NCBI RefSeq assembly: GCF_022828325.1
Contig: NZ_JAJQJS010000002.1
Coordinates: 186,001-250,000 of the forward strand
DNA from: Candidatus Nanosynbacter sp. TM7-076
GTDB lineage: Bacteria > Patescibacteriota > Saccharimonadia > Saccharimonadales > Saccharimonadaceae
Reading direction: 5' to 3'
DNA length: 64,000 bases
Position 1 is the stretch's first letter, and every line of letters starts with the position of its first letter. A program made the translations under genes and the position numbers. Below, piece by piece: positions 61,154-64,000 of this stretch. The notes beneath the pieces were generated by a model. It had not been told where the DNA came from and did no database searches. It saw only the letters and a list, made by a program, of their open reading frames with translations.

Positions 61154-62143
61154 CTACAATGTCAAAGCCATCACGGCCTTGATTGTATGCATACGATTTT
61201 CCGCTTGATCAAAAACTATCGAATGTGGCGAGCGGAACACCTCATCCGTCACTTCCATTGAATCTAAACCGAAATCTTCCTGAATCTTCTTTCCAGTAAT
61301 CGTCAATGCGTCATGGAATGCCGGCAAGCAGTGCATAAACTTGACCTCAGGATTTCCTGTCAGATTAATCATCTGGCGATTAACTTGGAAATGTCGCAAT
61401 TGGTTAATGCGTTCAGCAAACTTGTCTTCTTCGCCCATTGAAACCCAAACGTCCGTGTAAATCACATCGGCACCACGCAAAGCTTCTTCGAAGTTGTCAG
61501 TGATGGTAATACGTGCGTGGCTTGACCTGGCAAAATGATTTGCTTTATCGACCAAAGCTTGCTCTGGATGCAATTCACGAGGTGCCAAAATACGAAAATC
61601 AAGTCCCATAATAGCTGAGCCGATCATCAACGAGTTCGCCATATTGTTGCGACCATCGCCAACAAACACCAGCTTAGTTCCCTTCAATTTTCCGACATGT
61701 TCTTCAATCGTCATGAAGTCAGCCAAAATCTGCGTTGGATGGAACTTATCGGTCAATCCATTCCATACTGGAACGCCAGCGTGACGCGCCAATTCCTCAA
61801 CGGTCGCGTGATCAAAACCGCGGAACTCAATTCCGTCAAACATTCGGCCCAAAACCTTAGCGGTATCTTCAACCGTCTCTTTCTTACCCAATTGAATATC
61901 ATCTTTACCGAGGTATTCTGGCGCAACTCCAAGGTCATTAGCAGCTACCGTAAATGCGCAGCGCGTTCGCGTTGAAGCCTTTTCGAATAGCAATGCCACG
62001 TTTTTACCCTCATGAATTCGGTGCGGAATGCCGGCATATTTCAATCGACGATATTCACGAGCTGTATCTAACAGCAAGCGAATCTCTTCAGCGGTATAAT
62101 CGCTCAAAGTTAATAGCGATCGTCCTTTCAAACTCTGAGCCAT
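61154..62143 (-). CDS. arcB: Catabolic ornithine carbamoyltransferase
   Basis: Phosphorolyses citrulline to carbamoyl phosphate and ornithine. [20 protein letters not shown] (carbamoyl-phosphate loop STRTR), [29 protein letters not shown] and [10 protein letters not shown] (HCLP ornithine loop) identify it; 329 residues. ATG overlaps the arcA stop by 1 nt (TAATG). In this setting the catabolic direction is expected. Confidence 0.96.
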   Translation of the reverse strand: MAQSLKGRSLLTLSDYTAEEIRLLLDTAREYRRLKYAGIPHRIHEGKNVALLFEKASTRTRCAFTVAANDLGVAPEYLGKDDIQLGKKETVEDTAKVLGRMFDGIEFRGFDHATVEELARHAGVPVWNGLTDKFHPTQILADFMTIEEHVGKLKGTKLVFVGDGRNNMANSLMIGSAIMGLDFRILAPRELHPEQALVDKANHFARSSHARITITDNFEEALRGADVIYTDVWVSMGEEDKFAERINQLRHFQVNRQMINLTGNPEVKFMHCLPAFHDALTITGKKIQEDFGLDSMEVTDEVFRSPHSIVFDQAENRMHTIKAVMALTL

Positions 62144-63381
62144 TAGAATACATCCTCTCGTACTAGCGGCATACTCATACAGCGTGGACCGCCACGACCG
62201 CGTCCAAGCTCAGCACCACTAATTTCAATAACTTCGATACCGTTTTCGCGCAATTTCTGGTTAGTTACGTAGTTGCGATCATAAGTCACCACAACACCCG
62301 GCGCAATCGCCAAAGTGTTTGAACCGTCATTCCACTGCTCACGAGCAGCAGCAATCGGATCACCACCGCCACACTCAATCAACGTAACACTTGGCAAGCC
62401 CAGCGCAACTCTCAAGACGTGTTCCAGGTCTGTTTCGTGTGTAATTCGTGGGAATGGCTGACCTTCAACCTTCTCCAAAATAAAACAATTCATCCTGCCG
62501 CCATGGTCGCGAATTTCTGGGTGAATCGTAAACTTATCACGATCGATCATCGTAAACACGGTGTCTAGGTGCATAAAGGCGTGAGATTTTGGAATCTCCA
62601 TAGCAATGACTTTCTCGAATTTCGAGCCAGCAAACAATTTGGTTGCCATCTTTTCAATTGCCTCAGCAGTTGTTCGCTCTGAAACACCAATTGCCATAAC
62701 CTTATCGCTTAATATTAATTCGTCGCCGCCTTCCATTGAGAATTTCTCTGTGCGGTTGTACCAAACTGGCGCACGATTAGCAAAGCGTGGATGGTGGTCG
62801 ATGATGTAGCGCATAAATAGCGATTCACGACGACGAGCCGTCCAGTGCATCTTATTGATTGTCAAACCGTTACCAATTGCGGCAGCTGGGTCGCGTGTAA
62901 AGTATAGGTTTGGCATTGGATCGAGATAGAACGGATAACGATTTTTCTCGATCATATTATGAAGTTGCTGATACTGATCTGGAGGCAAAGTAATTTCATC
63001 CTTGCGAACACCAGCCATAATCTTGCGGATCATAGCGTGAGTTGGCAAGTCCAACAAGAATTGGCGCAATGTTTGAGTGACACGGCGTGAATCCTGCTTA
63101 GAAGCAGCCAACATTTCATCGACAAATTGTTCACGCAGTTGATCTGTGTTAATCGCCTCAGCGACCAATTGATCCAGATACAAAACTTCGATTCCACGAC
63201 TTCTCAATGCTTCCGCAAAAGCATCGTGTTCAGCCTGCGCCACTTTCAGATATGGAATATCGTCAAATAAAAGATCGGTCAGATAGTCTGGCGTCAAATT
63301 CTCCAGCTCTTCACCTGGCCGATGCAATAGAACGGTCTTAAGTTTTCCTATTTCAGACGTTATGTGAATTGGTTCGTCCAT
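62143..63381 (-). CDS. arcA: Arginine deiminase
   Basis: Hydrolyses arginine to citrulline and ammonia, first step of the pathway. [64 protein letters not shown] and the catalytic Cys in [14 protein letters not shown] mark the family. I start at ATG 63381 (GGGGAGGG five bases upstream) and not at GTG 63384. 412 residues. First gene of the operon. Confidence 0.98.
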   Translation of the reverse strand: MDEPIHITSEIGKLKTVLLHRPGEELENLTPDYLTDLLFDDIPYLKVAQAEHDAFAEALRSRGIEVLYLDQLVAEAINTDQLREQFVDEMLAASKQDSRRVTQTLRQFLLDLPTHAMIRKIMAGVRKDEITLPPDQYQQLHNMIEKNRYPFYLDPMPNLYFTRDPAAAIGNGLTINKMHWTARRRESLFMRYIIDHHPRFANRAPVWYNRTEKFSMEGGDELILSDKVMAIGVSERTTAEAIEKMATKLFAGSKFEKVIAMEIPKSHAFMHLDTVFTMIDRDKFTIHPEIRDHGGRMNCFILEKVEGQPFPRITHETDLEHVLRVALGLPSVTLIECGGGDPIAAAREQWNDGSNTLAIAPGVVVTYDRNYVTNQKLRENGIEVIEISGAELGRGRGGPRCMSMPLVREDVF

Positions 63382-63416
63382 CACAACCCTCCCCTGTTTA
63401 TATTAGTGATGTTTTA

Positions 63417-63444
63417 ATTGTAACACGTTTATGTTTTTGGGCAA
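63417..63444 (-). promoter_or_regulatory. Promoter of the arc operon
   Basis: On the minus strand TTGCCC (63439-63444), 16-bp spacer and TACAAT (63417-63422), 36 nt before ATG. No clear ArgR box was recognised. Unlike many promoters in the window it gives a normal leader with a Shine-Dalgarno site. Confidence 0.65.
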
Positions 63445-64000
63445 GAGGAGATGATTGCCAGACTAGCTTCAGTTCTGACCGTGAATTGTCGATTAACCTT
63501 CAGCCATTCATCAGTGGCTTTTGCGGCGCCTGGCAGAGCTTCATTTACGTAATCATCAACAATAATTATCGCGTCTTCGTTAAACTTACTTTCACAAACC
63601 CGAAAAGAATCGACAATTGACTCATAAAAATCGCCATCAAAAAACGCAAACATAATATTTTCCGGCACGTCATCAGCAGTAAAATCAGAGAACCAGCCTT
63701 TATGAATAATCGGCGACTTCAATCCCGCCTTCTTAAAATTCTGGACAAACGTCTTACGCGGCGCTAATAACTCGCCAGCCTTAAATTGATCACCCGCAGC
63801 GCTATTATCCTTCTGGGTTTTTTCTGGCAATCCCGCAAACGAATCGTAAACGTGAAACTCGCCCGTAAAATCATAAGCGTCCAGCAGTCGGCGAATAAAC
63901 AAACTAGTTGTGCCAACATAACAGCCAAACTCCACAATATTTCCAGTGGCGCCACGGCGTAAAGTTTTCTCCAACTCTCTCAAAAGCGCACCAAGCTCTT
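63429..64000 (-). CDS. TylF-like class I methyltransferase (cut by window edge)
   Basis: C-terminal 190 residues of a SAM-dependent methyltransferase of the TylF/macrocin type. SAM motif GNIVEFGCYVGTTSLFIRRL, FHVYDSFAGLPEKTQKD, FFDGDFYESIVDSF and IIVDDYVNEALPGAAKATDE fit the family pattern with Mg-binding Asp pair. The frame stays open to the edge (preceded by ELGALLRELEKT), so the TTG at 63983 is not the start. Substrate unknown; it may modify a sugar. The arc promoter overlaps its 3' end. Confidence 0.82.
   Translation of the reverse strand, partial: ELGALLRELEKTLRRGATGNIVEFGCYVGTTSLFIRRLLDAYDFTGEFHVYDSFAGLPEKTQKDNSAAGDQFKAGELLAPRKTFVQNFKKAGLKSPIIHKGWFSDFTADDVPENIMFAFFDGDFYESIVDSFRVCESKFNEDAIIIVDDYVNEALPGAAKATDEWLKVNRQFTVRTEASLAIISSCPKT

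Noticed and set aside
1..64000. CRISPR arrays, rRNA genes, complete insertion sequences or prophage
   Set aside because: No regular spacer repeats, no rRNA sequence, and only fragments of a transposase and a recombinase were found.
1..64000. Recoded UGA (code 25, as in Gracilibacteria/Absconditabacteria)
   Set aside because: UGA ends many genes (e.g. grpE partner, pilO) and no conserved protein needs an in-frame UGA.

Overview
The window reads as a compact, gene-dense bacterial chromosome using the standard code (UGA acts as a stop in many genes). The gene content points to Candidatus Saccharibacteria (TM7): a reduced monoderm-type type IV pilus operon, an arginine deiminase operon with a YfcC-type ArcD, several shortened housekeeping proteins (TsaB, HrcA, and ComEC without its nuclease domain), and almost no biosynthetic genes. 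The taxon is an inference from gene content; no 16S gene is present. Almost every annotated gene is housekeeping or envelope related, and operons are tight, with 1-8 bp overlaps.

Layout. 1-1.5 kb: start of rny, then tsaB/tsaE. 1.5-7.7 kb: pilus operon pilB-pilC-pilM-pilN-pilO plus two small partners; a pilin lies at 10.0 kb. 7.7-18.3 kb: recombination and repair (recX, a 2H phosphoesterase, recA, ruvB, ruvA, ruvC), a PH-like membrane protein, a DUF4352 protein behind a structured leader RNA, a lamin-tail surface protein, yebC and comEC. 18.4-24.1 kb: tRNA-Lys, a DUF192 protein, rimK with a retropepsin-like partner, and a 1044-residue polytopic protein. 24.1-28.8 kb: the heat-shock block dnaJ, dnaK, grpE, a 49-residue membrane protein and hrcA, controlled by four CIRCE operators. 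28.8-39.3 kb: LssY-like protein, gmk, a nucleotidase, and an EF-4 (lepA) gene cut into two ORFs by a 1.8 kb insert, then murJ, ftsH and tilS. 39.3-42.9 kb: three CAU-anticodon tRNAs enclosing an unusual flavoprotein cluster. 42.9-45.8 kb: an accessory stretch with a serine-recombinase remnant, an ADP-ribosylglycohydrolase and a Cys-cluster protein. 46-56 kb: murC, a MazG-like protein, trmB, mscS, small envelope proteins, a VIT-like transporter, a CAP protein, aspS, a CBS protein and a DsbA-like protein. 56.6-63.4 kb: two CorA paralogues and the operon arcA-arcB-arcD-arcC. The right edge cuts a TylF-like methyltransferase.

The most notable signals are: (1) a leader RNA before the DUF4352 gene with a 15-bp closing helix and mutually exclusive terminator and antiterminator pairings; (2) lepA split at the junction between its GTPase/domain II part and its C-terminal part, with insertion scars; (3) a pervasive promoter layout in which TATAAT lies exactly 6 (sometimes 7) nt before the start codon, predicting many leaderless mRNAs; (4) CIRCE operators whose 9-nt spacers carry the -35 box.
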